Below, in pieces: positions 13,727 through 21,403 of a stretch of 27,375 nucleotides of DNA. The position numbers were made by a program, and so were the translations under genes. Below the pieces are notes generated by a model. The model made no database searches, was not told the DNA's origin, and was given only the letters and a program-made list of their open reading frames with translations. Position 1 is the stretch's first letter. The number at the start of each line of letters is the position of its first letter. The DNA lies in NCBI GenBank assembly GCA_002293475.1, contig DBDG01000075.1, forward strand, positions 1 through 27,375, written 5' to 3'. The DNA is from Lachnospiraceae bacterium UBA938. GTDB taxonomy: Bacteria > Bacillota > Clostridia > Lachnospirales > Lachnospiraceae.

Positions 13727-16025
13727 TGAAGTCGTCATTGACGACGGCAGAATCGAAGAGATTGAGGAATTTAAGAGTCCGGAAGCATTATATCAGGACT
13801 TGATTTCCCGCGTCAGGAAATACCACCCCTCCGATGACATTTCCCTGATCGACAAAGCATACCGGACGGCCAGCGAAGCACATAAGGATCAGATCCGCAA
13901 GTCAGGCCAGCCTTATATCGTCCATCCTTTGTATGTGGCTGTCATCCTAGCGGATCTGGAGCTGGATAAAGAAACGATAGCTGCCGGCCTGCTCCACGAT
14001 GTCGTGGAAGACACGCTTTTTAGTGAAGAGGAGCTGCGCCGGGAATTTGGGGAGGATGTCGCGCTGCTAGTAGACGGCGTGACGAAGCTGCAGCTGACGT
14101 TCCCGCAGCAAAATGACGACCAGTACAATGACCGGCTGGAAATGCAGGCCGAAAACTTAAGGAAGATGTTCCTAGCCATGGCTAAGGACATCCGGGTTAT
14201 CCTGATCAAGCTAGTTGACCGCCTTCATAACATGCGGACGCTCAAGTACCAGAGTCCCGAGAGCCAGCAGCGGATTGCCAGAGAGACCATGGAAATCTAT
14301 GCGCCCATAGCGGAGCGCCTAGGCATTTCCCGGATCAAAGTGGAACTGGATGATCTTTCTTTAAAATACTTGGAGCCGGAGGCTTATTATGATCTGGTGG
14401 AGAAGATAGCTGTCCGCCGGAGCACTAGGGAAAAATATATCCAGATGATTGTGGAAGAGATTACCGAGCATGTACACAATGCCGGTATCGAAGCCCAGAT
14501 CGACGGACGGGTCAAACACTTCTTCAGCATCTTTAAGAAGATGAGAAATCAGGATAAAAGTATAGATCAGATATATGATCTCTTTGCGGTGCGCATTATC
14601 GTGGATTCGGTAAAAGACTGCTATGCGGCGCTGGGAGTCATTCATGAGATGTATAAGCCCATTCCTGGGCGTTTTAAAGACTATATCGCCATGCCCAAGG
14701 CGAACATGTATCAGTCCTTGCATACCACCTTGATCGGTTCGGGAACCGAAGCAGAGGCTCAGCCGTTCGAAATCCAGATCCGTACTTACGATATGCACCG
14801 GGCCGCCGAGTACGGGATTGCCGCCCATTGGAAGTACAAAGAAGCTTCCGACGGACTGAAGGCAGAAGACAAGGAAGAGGAAAAACTGCAGTGGCTGCGC
14901 CAGATCCTGGAATGGCAACGAGACATGTCCGACAATAAGGAGTTTCTCAATACTTTAAAAAGCGATCTGGATCTGTTTTCCGACAGCGTCTATTGTTTTA
15001 CCCCGAACGGGGATGTCAAGAACCTGCCGGCCGGCTCTACGCCGATTGACTTTGCTTACAGCATCCACAGCGCGGTGGGAAACAAGATGATCGGTGCCAG
15101 GGTTAACGGCAAGCTGGTTACTATTGACTACGAGATCCAGAACGGCGACCGCATTGAGATCATGACGTCGCAGAATTCCAAGGGCCCCAGCCGTGACTGG
15201 CTTAACGTGGTTAAAAGCACTCAGGCCAAGAACAAGATAAATCAGTGGTTTAAAAGTGAATTCAAGGTGGAGAACATCGTCCGGGGCAAAGAGCTGCTGA
15301 CCCAATACTGCCGCATGAGAAGCATTAACATCCATGAGATTACTAAGTCCGAGTATGTTGACGCGATCATGAAGAAGTATGGCTTCCGCGACTGGGATTC
15401 GGTACTGGCGGCGGTTGGCCACGGGGGACTCAAAGAAGGCCAGATTATCAATAAGCTGGTTGAGGTCTATGAGAAAAATGTGAAAAATACCATGTCCGAC
15501 AAAGACATGGCCGAACATATCAATCAGACGAATAGCGGAAAGCCGGTTCAGATCCGCCCTAATAGCGGTATTATCGTAAAAGGTACCGAGGATGTGGCGG
15601 TGCGGTTTTCCAAATGCTGTGCGCCCTTGCCGGGAGACGAGATCGTTGGCTTTGTTACCCGCGGCAGAGGGGTGTCGATCCACCGAACCGACTGTGTCAA
15701 TATCATCAGCCTGCCGGAGATCGAGCGGGAGCGGCTGATTGATGCCGAATGGCAGCAGCAGGCGGAAGAAGATGTGGCCAATGGAAAATATCTGGCGGAA
15801 ATCAAGATATTTGCCGAGAACCGTAACGGGCTGCTGGCAGATATTTCAAGAACCATGACGGAGAAGCAGATCAGTATTACAGCGGTCAATATCCGGGTGA
15901 ATAAACAGAACATGGCGATCATGTCGATGGCGTTCGAGATCGGGAACCGGGATGAACTGATTTATATGATCGACCGGATACGCGGGATTGAGAGCGTGAT
16001 TGATATTGAGCGGACGACAGGCTAA
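13713..16025 (+). CDS. rel: Bifunctional (p)ppGpp synthetase/hydrolase, RelA/SpoT family
   Basis: The alarmone enzyme of the stringent response is full length at 770 residues. The hydrolase HD domain is intact (His71 in HPLYVA, His95-Asp96 in LLHDVVEDT), as is the synthetase domain (GRFKDYIAMPK 319-329, YQSLHTT 333-339, EIQIRT 353-358), so both activities are expected. They are followed by TGS (about 423-485), a helical region, a conserved cysteine domain (Cys635-Cys636 in FSKCCAPLPGDE, Cys661) and a C-terminal ACT domain (about 692-770) that senses ribosome or ligand state. The ATG lies inside the apt 3' end, with GGAGG about 11 bases upstream. The next methionine is over 140 residues in, so this start is needed. 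Confidence 0.97.
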   Translation: MKANNEVVIDDGRIEEIEEFKSPEALYQDLISRVRKYHPSDDISLIDKAYRTASEAHKDQIRKSGQPYIVHPLYVAVILADLELDKETIAAGLLHDVVEDTLFSEEELRREFGEDVALLVDGVTKLQLTFPQQNDDQYNDRLEMQAENLRKMFLAMAKDIRVILIKLVDRLHNMRTLKYQSPESQQRIARETMEIYAPIAERLGISRIKVELDDLSLKYLEPEAYYDLVEKIAVRRSTREKYIQMIVEEITEHVHNAGIEAQIDGRVKHFFSIFKKMRNQDKSIDQIYDLFAVRIIVDSVKDCYAALGVIHEMYKPIPGRFKDYIAMPKANMYQSLHTTLIGSGTEAEAQPFEIQIRTYDMHRAAEYGIAAHWKYKEASDGLKAEDKEEEKLQWLRQILEWQRDMSDNKEFLNTLKSDLDLFSDSVYCFTPNGDVKNLPAGSTPIDFAYSIHSAVGNKMIGARVNGKLVTIDYEIQNGDRIEIMTSQNSKGPSRDWLNVVKSTQAKNKINQWFKSEFKVENIVRGKELLTQYCRMRSINIHEITKSEYVDAIMKKYGFRDWDSVLAAVGHGGLKEGQIINKLVEVYEKNVKNTMSDKDMAEHINQTNSGKPVQIRPNSGIIVKGTEDVAVRFSKCCAPLPGDEIVGFVTRGRGVSIHRTDCVNIISLPEIERERLIDAEWQQQAEEDVANGKYLAEIKIFAENRNGLLADISRTMTEKQISITAVNIRVNKQNMAIMSMAFEIGNRDELIYMIDRIRGIESVIDIERTTG

Positions 16026-16048
16026 AAAAACGCGGGAGCGTTCTTCTT
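16024..16048 (+). terminator. Weak terminator-like hairpin after rel
   Basis: AACGC-GGGA-GCGTT (16029-16042) sits behind an A-run and before CTTCTTT. The short stem suggests only partial termination; readthrough into the hydrolase gene is plausible. Confidence 0.35.
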
Positions 16049-16110
16049 TGAATGATTTACGTCGATTAAAATGAGTCAAGCGGTAGATAAGTGTACGAAA
16101 GGAGATGGGG

Positions 16111-16752
16111 ATGGGAAAACTGAAAATTGGCCGGCTGGTTATGGGCATGGGTCAGACTAACTGTTATTTTGTGTATCGGGACAGCGTTGATGAAGTGCGG
16201 GACGTTATTTTGATTGATCCGGCTGAAAAGGGTAAATATATATTCGAAACACTTAGAAAGAACGGTTTAAGGGTAGCGGCGATCTTGCTGACGCATGCCC
16301 ACTTTGACCATATTATGGGAGCCAATGAGCTGCGGGAGCTTTCCGGAGCCCGCCTGACGGCTTGTGAAGATGAGAAAGAGATGTGCGAAAATGCCCGGGT
16401 CAATATGACGGCGATGATGGGAGAACCCTATACTGTTAAAGTGGATGAGTACCGAAAAGACGGGGACAGGATCACGGTATCAGGGATGAGCTGCCAGCTG
16501 ATTGCGACGCCGGGCCATACCAAAGGAAGCTGCTGCTATTATTTTGAAGAAGACAGCTTACTAGTCAGCGGCGACACTTTGTTCCAGGAATCAGTGGGCC
16601 GGACGGATTTTCCGGGCGGCAGCATGAGTTCTTTGGTCCGGGCGGTCAGAGAAAAGCTTTTTACGCTTCCGGATGCTGTAAAGGTATATCCGGGACATGG
16701 CGAAAGCACCGACATCGGACACGAAAAGAAATACAATCCCTTTTTAAGCTGA
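16111..16752 (+). CDS. Metallo-beta-lactamase-fold hydrolase (glyoxalase II-like)
   Basis: This is a 213-residue cytoplasmic hydrolase of the YcbL/GloB-like group, probably acting on a thioester or related small substrate. The full di-metal ligand set is visible: THAHFDH (61-67) with His62, His64, Asp66 and His67, TPGHTKGS with His136, SGDTLF with Asp155 and PGHG with His196. I choose the ATG at 16111 because AAAGGAG ends 6 bases before it; the ATG at 16105 abuts the ribosome site. It lies downstream of rel on the same strand, as often seen in Bacillota, and may be read through from apt-rel. The exact substrate is not known. Confidence 0.88.
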   Translation: MGKLKIGRLVMGMGQTNCYFVYRDSVDEVRDVILIDPAEKGKYIFETLRKNGLRVAAILLTHAHFDHIMGANELRELSGARLTACEDEKEMCENARVNMTAMMGEPYTVKVDEYRKDGDRITVSGMSCQLIATPGHTKGSCCYYFEEDSLLVSGDTLFQESVGRTDFPGGSMSSLVRAVREKLFTLPDAVKVYPGHGESTDIGHEKKYNPFLS

Positions 16753-16793
16753 ACATCCTTGCGGATTTACTCTAACGAAAGTGTTTATAGCAT

Positions 16794-17606
16794 TTATCTT
16801 ATTTTAAATATTCGTAAGGCTCCTCGCAATACAATCACAAAGACAACAGCACCGATTATAAGGTCGGGTATTTTGCTCTGAAGGACTAAAACCAGCACCG
16901 CGGCGATTATTACGCCAATATTGACGATGACGTCATTAGATGTAAATATCTGCGTCGCTTTGATATGTACTTCCTGCGTCTTGGATTTGCGTAAAAAATA
17001 TAGCGAGGCACTGTTGCCGGCTAGGGCAATACAGGACAGGACAATCATTACGATAAAATTCGGTGCGGGCTCGTTGCTGGCGAAGCGGCGGATAATTTCG
17101 ATAAAGCCCCATAGAGCCAAGACAAGCTGCAGGATGCCGCTGTAACGGGCTATCCTTCTTTTTACCGCCATCGTTCCGGCAATTGCATAAATGCTCAAGG
17201 CATAGATGAAGGCATCAGCCAGTTCATCCAGCGAATCGGCGATCAGCCCCATGGAATCAGCCAGTAAGCCGGCGGTTATTTCCAAGGCGAAGACGCTGAA
17301 ATTGATAATCAGCACCGTCCACAGCAGTTTCTTGTCGATGCTGTCATTTACAGTAGCCACATCAAGATCTAAGCTATCTTCCGTCGAAATCACTTCGGCA
17401 CCATAATCTAAAGAATCAATTGCCTCTTTTATACTAGGTAGCTCACCGTCATGTAATATGATAAGCTGCCGGTTATAAAGATCAAAAGTCAGCCCTCTTA
17501 CCGCGGTAATGTCAGCCAGTTTCATACGGATCATCTGCTCCTCGGCAGGACAGTCCATATCTTTAATAAAGAATAAAGTTTTTTCCATAAGCATTGTCTT
17601 TTCCAT
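16794..17606 (-). CDS. Cation diffusion facilitator-like transporter with N-terminal HMA-like domain
   Basis: The 270-residue protein begins with a heavy-metal-associated-like fold (FFIKDMDCPAEEQMIRMKL, about 8-75; one Cys rather than CxxC), then a membrane part with about six helices (95-265) of the CDF type. The CDF helix-2 motif reads IADSLDELADAF: Asp127 and Asp131 replace the usual His-x-x-x-Asp pair. Helix 5 has FTSND with Asp225 but no His, so the transport site differs from classical Zn2+ CDFs. Metal identity and direction are not certain; efflux of a divalent metal is the family expectation. Three ATG codons occur within the first seven codons (MEKTMLMEKT) and none has a clear ribosome site, so the start could be 17606, 17594 or 17588. 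Confidence 0.8.
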   Translation of the reverse strand: MEKTMLMEKTLFFIKDMDCPAEEQMIRMKLADITAVRGLTFDLYNRQLIILHDGELPSIKEAIDSLDYGAEVISTEDSLDLDVATVNDSIDKKLLWTVLIINFSVFALEITAGLLADSMGLIADSLDELADAFIYALSIYAIAGTMAVKRRIARYSGILQLVLALWGFIEIIRRFASNEPAPNFIVMIVLSCIALAGNSASLYFLRKSKTQEVHIKATQIFTSNDVIVNIGVIIAAVLVLVLQSKIPDLIIGAVVFVIVLRGALRIFKIR

Positions 17607-17639
17607 CTAACAAAGGTCAACAGTAAATCATTACTTTTA

Positions 17640-17668
17640 ATTATAGTAAGGAGGAGATGGGGAGTCAA
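17640..17668 (-). promoter_or_regulatory. Near-consensus promoter of the cation transporter gene
   Basis: On the minus strand TTGACT (17663-17668), 17 bases, TATAAT (17640-17645). The predicted transcript starts about 25-30 bases before the first ATG, consistent with a very short leader. Confidence 0.8.
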
Positions 17669-17742
17669 GTTAATAGTTTGCTTCTCCCCCAACGCAACTT
17701 GCTGATGTCAAACATTATAGTGATTGACATTATATTTTTGTA

Positions 17743-17772
17743 TTGACAATAGTGTGTACAAAACTATATAAT
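17743..17772 (+). promoter_or_regulatory. Promoter of padR
   Basis: A perfect TTGACA (17743-17748), an 18-base spacer and a perfect TATAAT (17767-17772). A dyad, probably the PadR operator, fills the spacer. Confidence 0.8.
17749..17767. promoter_or_regulatory. Candidate PadR operator within the promoter spacer
   Basis: ATAGT (17749-17753) and ACTAT (17763-17767) form an inverted repeat around a central TGTACA. PadR proteins typically bind such dyads over their own promoters, which predicts autorepression. A direct repeat ACATTATA (17712-17719, 17727-17734) lies just upstream. Confidence 0.5.
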
Positions 17773-17809
17773 GACAATATAATATCTCGTTTAGAAAAGA
17801 GGTGAATTA

Positions 17810-18148
17810 ATGGGAGAAATAAGCGAAATCTTACCATCCTTAATCCTAGAACTACGCCGAGGCACGATCATCCTCAGCGCGCTGAGCCAGCTAAAGGAAG
17901 CGCAATATGGCTATACACTGGTCAAGAAGATGGAAGAAAAGGGCGTCAGTATCGATACCAATACCCTATACCCGCTGCTGCGGCGTCTCGAAAAGCAAGA
18001 GATCCTGATCAGCGAATGGGAGACCGACAGCGGCAAGCCGCGCCGGTATTATCGGCGCACGGCTTTCGGAGATGAGGTATTTGCGGAGCTGAAACAGCAA
18101 TGGCATGAAATGAATCGAAGCATGGAACAATTATTGGGAGGAGAATGA
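17810..18148 (+). CDS. PadR family transcriptional regulator
   Basis: A 112-residue winged-helix protein. LRRGTIILSALSQLKEAQYGYTLVKKMEEKG is the PadR start, followed by DTNTLYPLLRRLEKQEIL (recognition helix and turn) and WETDSGKPRRYYRRTAFGDEVF (wing), with a short C-terminal dimerisation helix. AAGAGGTGA precedes the ATG. It ends one base before the next gene starts, a tight two-gene operon with a HAAS-domain membrane protein; this pair is a recurring arrangement in Bacillota in which PadR represses the operon. The inducer is unknown. Confidence 0.92.
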   Translation: MGEISEILPSLILELRRGTIILSALSQLKEAQYGYTLVKKMEEKGVSIDTNTLYPLLRRLEKQEILISEWETDSGKPRRYYRRTAFGDEVFAELKQQWHEMNRSMEQLLGGE

Positions 18149-18149
18149 A

Positions 18150-18194
18150 ATGAGTGCGGATAAAATGGGTGCGGATAAAATGGGTGCAGATCAA
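18150..18194 (+). repeat. Three tandem 15-bp repeats at the start of the HAAS-domain gene
   Basis: ATGAGTGCGGATAAA, ATGGGTGCGGATAAA and ATGGGTGCAGATCAA follow head to tail, encoding MSADK-MGADK-MGADQ. Each unit begins with an ATG in the same frame. Confidence 0.9.
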
Positions 18195-19313
18195 ATAGAC
18201 AAACAGGAATTGATCGACCGCTATGTATATGATGTGACTAGGCGACTGCCGGAAAAAATGCGGCAGGATATCGGCAAGGAGCTGAGGACCCTGATTGAAG
18301 ATATGGCAGAAGACAAGGATATCGAAGGTGTGCTGGAGGAGTTGGGAAATCCGGCGATACTGGCACGGAAATACCGCGGTGATAGCGGCAGCCTGATTAG
18401 CGGGACATATTACGATACGTACTGGTTTATATTAAAAATCGCTTTGTCCTGTACAGCAGTCGGTTTGCTGATTTCAGGTGTTTTCAGCGGCTTTGTCCAG
18501 GTAGTGTCGAACATGGATATTCTTGGTGAGGATAGTGCCCAGTTTTTCGGGGAAGTTTTCCAGGTACCCAGTACAGGAATTGGCATCCGAGATCTGGTCG
18601 GATCGGGTTGGGCAGCCGGGTTAGATTTATTTAGCTCCACAGTCGGAATCTTGCTGAATCTTTTTGCCATCATTACGATTATCTTCATGATATTGGAAAA
18701 GTATCAAGTAGGGCTGCGTGAATTTACTACGGGAACTTTTTCGGCAAACGCTGAGGAGTGGGATATCAGCAGGCTGCCTCAGATTCCGGTCAAAGAAGCG
18801 GTCATTCAAAAAGGCTCCATGATATCAGAAATCGTATTTTCTATGATAACCGCCTTGATCCTAATAGCAGTACCGCACTGGCTGGGAGTCTGGATCGCCG
18901 GATCGGAAGATGATAAGGCGTTTTCCGTAATACCGGTATTCAATATGGAAGCTTGGGGGTTGGTCTTGCCGCTGCTGATAACGGCTACTTTCTTCGGGAT
19001 GATGAAATCTATAGTCAAATTAGTGCAGGGATGCTATAATATACCCGTTATGATCGTGACGGCAGTCCTGAACTTTATCTCAATAGCGATCTATTCCGTG
19101 GTTTTTCTGCGGTATCCGATCTGGAATCCTGATTTTCGAGCCACACTGGAACGGGTGTTCGAACGGGAATTCAATGCCGCGGGGGATATTATGAATTACT
19201 GGGACACCCCGTTTTTATCTAATCTGATATTTGCGATATTTGTTATTGTCCTGGTCATTGAGACAATAACAGTGGCATACCGTGTCCTTAAGAACCAACA
19301 GGCACATTATTGA
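18150..19313 (+). CDS. Membrane protein with N-terminal HAAS/DUF1700-like domain
   Basis: The 387-residue protein has a soluble N-terminal helical domain (about 17-80: IDRYVYDVTRRLPEKMRQD, LRTLIEDMAED, LEELGNPAILARKYRG) of the HAAS/DUF1700 kind, then about six membrane helices (near 90-115, 170-190, 230-255, 270-290, 300-325 and 355-380). The first ATG at 18150 is supported by GGGAGGAG 6 bases upstream, but repeat units supply two further in-frame ATGs. It is co-transcribed with padR. Proteins of this arrangement are thought to respond to membrane conditions or partner with envelope functions, but no activity can be read from this sequence. Confidence 0.8.
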   Translation: MSADKMGADKMGADQIDKQELIDRYVYDVTRRLPEKMRQDIGKELRTLIEDMAEDKDIEGVLEELGNPAILARKYRGDSGSLISGTYYDTYWFILKIALSCTAVGLLISGVFSGFVQVVSNMDILGEDSAQFFGEVFQVPSTGIGIRDLVGSGWAAGLDLFSSTVGILLNLFAIITIIFMILEKYQVGLREFTTGTFSANAEEWDISRLPQIPVKEAVIQKGSMISEIVFSMITALILIAVPHWLGVWIAGSEDDKAFSVIPVFNMEAWGLVLPLLITATFFGMMKSIVKLVQGCYNIPVMIVTAVLNFISIAIYSVVFLRYPIWNPDFRATLERVFEREFNAAGDIMNYWDTPFLSNLIFAIFVIVLVIETITVAYRVLKNQQAHY

Positions 19314-19370
19314 TCAGAGCGGATTAGCACGGATTAACCAATAAACACAGATGATTAATTAGGAGTCAAT

Positions 19371-20849
19371 ATGCTGGCAGTCAGTACCAACCAGACCGAT
19401 TTTGAATATGATATCCATTCACTGGTAAAGGCTTTTTATCCGGAACAGGAAGTCAAGGTATTTCTCGGGGCAGATTCCGGAGGAGAAACCGGCAGTTCCG
19501 GTGAAAACCTGCCGGATGTCCATATTACCTTTGACGAGGGGAAGATTCTGCTCCTAGTGATCGGGTTCTCGGATTATCACGATGACAGCTATCAGGCGCT
19601 GGGAGTGGAGGTGACTCCATCCATGGACAGGATAGCGGTTAAGAACGCCCTGAAGCAGCTGCTCTATCACGGCCTGTCCCGGCACACCGGAAAGCAGCTT
19701 CCTTGGGGGGCGCTGACCGGCATCCGTCCGGTAAAGATACCGATGAAACTGCTGGAGCAGGGAGGTACGGAAGCGGAGATACTGACACACCTCGGATCCG
19801 TTTACTTGGTCAGTGAAGAAAAAGCCCGGCTGGCCTTGGATATTGCCGTACGAGAGCGGGAGATCTTGGCCGCCGCCGATTATCCGTCCGGTTATAGCCT
19901 ATATATCGGCATTCCTTTCTGCCCTACCACCTGTCTCTACTGCTCCTTTACTTCGTATTCCATAGCCGGATGGAAAGACCGCGTGGACGACTATCTGGAC
20001 GCCTTGGAAATGGAAATCGACTATATCGCAAAGCTATATGCCGGCCGCCGCCTTGACACCGTTTATATCGGCGGCGGGACACCGACTACCTTGTCGCCGT
20101 GCCAGCTGGAGCGGCTGTTAGCAATCATAGACCGGCGTTTTGATCGGCGCGACTTGCAGGAATATACCTTGGAAGCCGGCCGGGCCGACAGTATCACCGC
20201 AGAAAAACTGTCCGTACTGAAGCGCTATCACGTCAGCCGGATTTCCATCAATCCCCAGACCATGAACCAGGCCACCCTAGCGCGGATCGGCAGGCAGCAT
20301 ACTGTCGGGCAGGTGCAGGAAGCCTTTGGCTTGGCTAGGCAGATGGGGTTTGACAATATCAATATGGACATCATCCTGGGACTGCCTGGCGAATCGCCGG
20401 ATGATGTGCGCCGAACCATGGCGGCGGTCAGACTCATGCGTCCCGACTCGCTCACCGTCCATTCACTTGCCGTGAAGCGGGCTTCCAGCCTGAGCCGCTG
20501 GATCCATGAACATGGCTTGGATTCGTTGAAAAACACCGAAGAAACGATGGAAATTGCCATGAGCGGTGCCAGAGACATGGGCATGAAGCCCTACTATCTG
20601 TACCGCCAGAAGAACATGGCCGGCAACTTTGAGAACACCGGCTATGCCCTTCCCGGTCGCTATGGCATATACAACATCCTGATGATGGAAGAAGTGCAGA
20701 CCGTCATCGCCCTCGGTGCCGGAACTGTCAGCAAGCGTGTCTACGGCGACGGTCGCATAGAGCGTTGCGACAACGTAAAAGACGCCGCGCTTTATATTGA
20801 CAAAATTAGCGAGATGATTGACCGTAAGAAACGCCTCTTCAGTTCGTAA
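19371..20849 (+). CDS. hemZ: HemZ-type radical SAM protein (annotated coproporphyrinogen III dehydrogenase)
   Basis: The 492-residue protein has an N-terminal domain (about 1-170) typical of clostridial HemZ, then a radical SAM core with IPFCPTTCLYCSF, where Cys184, Cys188 and Cys191 bind the [4Fe-4S] cluster. YIGGGTPTTL (232-241) binds SAM, and INPQTMNQATLARIGRQH and DIILGLPGE follow as in the HemN family. HemN-like enzymes oxidatively decarboxylate coproporphyrinogen III. For HemZ the function is debated, and no other haem genes are nearby, so another radical SAM reaction is possible. AGGAG lies before the ATG. The convergent gene downstream is 40 bases away. Confidence 0.88.
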   Translation: MLAVSTNQTDFEYDIHSLVKAFYPEQEVKVFLGADSGGETGSSGENLPDVHITFDEGKILLLVIGFSDYHDDSYQALGVEVTPSMDRIAVKNALKQLLYHGLSRHTGKQLPWGALTGIRPVKIPMKLLEQGGTEAEILTHLGSVYLVSEEKARLALDIAVREREILAAADYPSGYSLYIGIPFCPTTCLYCSFTSYSIAGWKDRVDDYLDALEMEIDYIAKLYAGRRLDTVYIGGGTPTTLSPCQLERLLAIIDRRFDRRDLQEYTLEAGRADSITAEKLSVLKRYHVSRISINPQTMNQATLARIGRQHTVGQVQEAFGLARQMGFDNINMDIILGLPGESPDDVRRTMAAVRLMRPDSLTVHSLAVKRASSLSRWIHEHGLDSLKNTEETMEIAMSGARDMGMKPYYLYRQKNMAGNFENTGYALPGRYGIYNILMMEEVQTVIALGAGTVSKRVYGDGRIERCDNVKDAALYIDKISEMIDRKKRLFSS

Positions 20850-20889
20850 AACGCCTTTTACCTTGGCTTTATTAAGCATGATTTCGCTT

Positions 20890-21264
20890 TTAGCTGACCA
20901 TCCCCCCCATCATGCCGCTACCGGCACATAGCAGTAGAACCGTCACGAAATTCGAAGCCACATCTGAAAGCCCATGGTTTACCGCTAAAGACACCAGTAC
21001 CAGTACGATGAAGTAAAGGCACCCGATCAGCAGCCCCCATATAAACTTCCGTGTCTTCATCCGTTTCCCGGTCCAAAGCCCCGCCAGAAAAGTCACGACC
21101 ACATAGATCGCAATAACCCCGAAAGACACGGTGTTTTCACTCAGGTTAAACCGGTACAGCAAAAGAGCTAGAAGCAGAAGCAGGCCGGCCGTGGCAAGGT
21201 AAGCAAACAGCAGGCATTTCAACAAAAAAGTAATCCTTGCGTCGATATGTAGATTTTTTAACAT
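20890..21264 (-). CDS. TIGR04086-like four-helix membrane protein
   Basis: The 124-residue protein has four predicted membrane helices (about 14-37, 46-67, 75-96 and 105-122), short loops and a Gly-rich C-terminus (CAGSGMMGGMV). It resembles the TIGR04086/DUF3792 (YrzE-like) family of Bacillota, function unknown; I recall such genes near yajC, scfA and secD in Clostridia, and here it is also close to the SCIFF and secDF genes. GGAGG sits 7 bases before the ATG. A TATAAT lies upstream on the minus strand (21293-21298) without a convincing -35 box. Confidence 0.75.
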   Translation of the reverse strand: MLKNLHIDARITFLLKCLLFAYLATAGLLLLLALLLYRFNLSENTVSFGVIAIYVVVTFLAGLWTGKRMKTRKFIWGLLIGCLYFIVLVLVSLAVNHGLSDVASNFVTVLLLCAGSGMMGGMVS

Positions 21265-21319
21265 TTCAGTCCTCCATGAGAAGTTTCTACTAATTATATA
21301 TTCGCAGAAAAGGTAAAAC

Positions 21320-21348
21320 TTGACAGCGGAAACGGCTTACTGTAAAAT
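21320..21348 (+). promoter_or_regulatory. Promoter of the CNNM/CBS protein gene
   Basis: A perfect TTGACA (21320-21325), 17 bases, TAAAAT (21343-21348). The predicted start near 21355 leaves a leader of about 50 bases to the TTG start chosen below. Confidence 0.75.
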
Positions 21349-21403
21349 TTGGGATAAATGAAACCTATTCATTGTGGCAAAAACAGATAGGAGTGATAAA
21401 AAC

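Noticed and set aside
14955..15683. 242-codon open frame on the minus strand inside rel
   Set aside because: Antisense to conserved TGS and cysteine domains of Rel; its length comes from codon bias.
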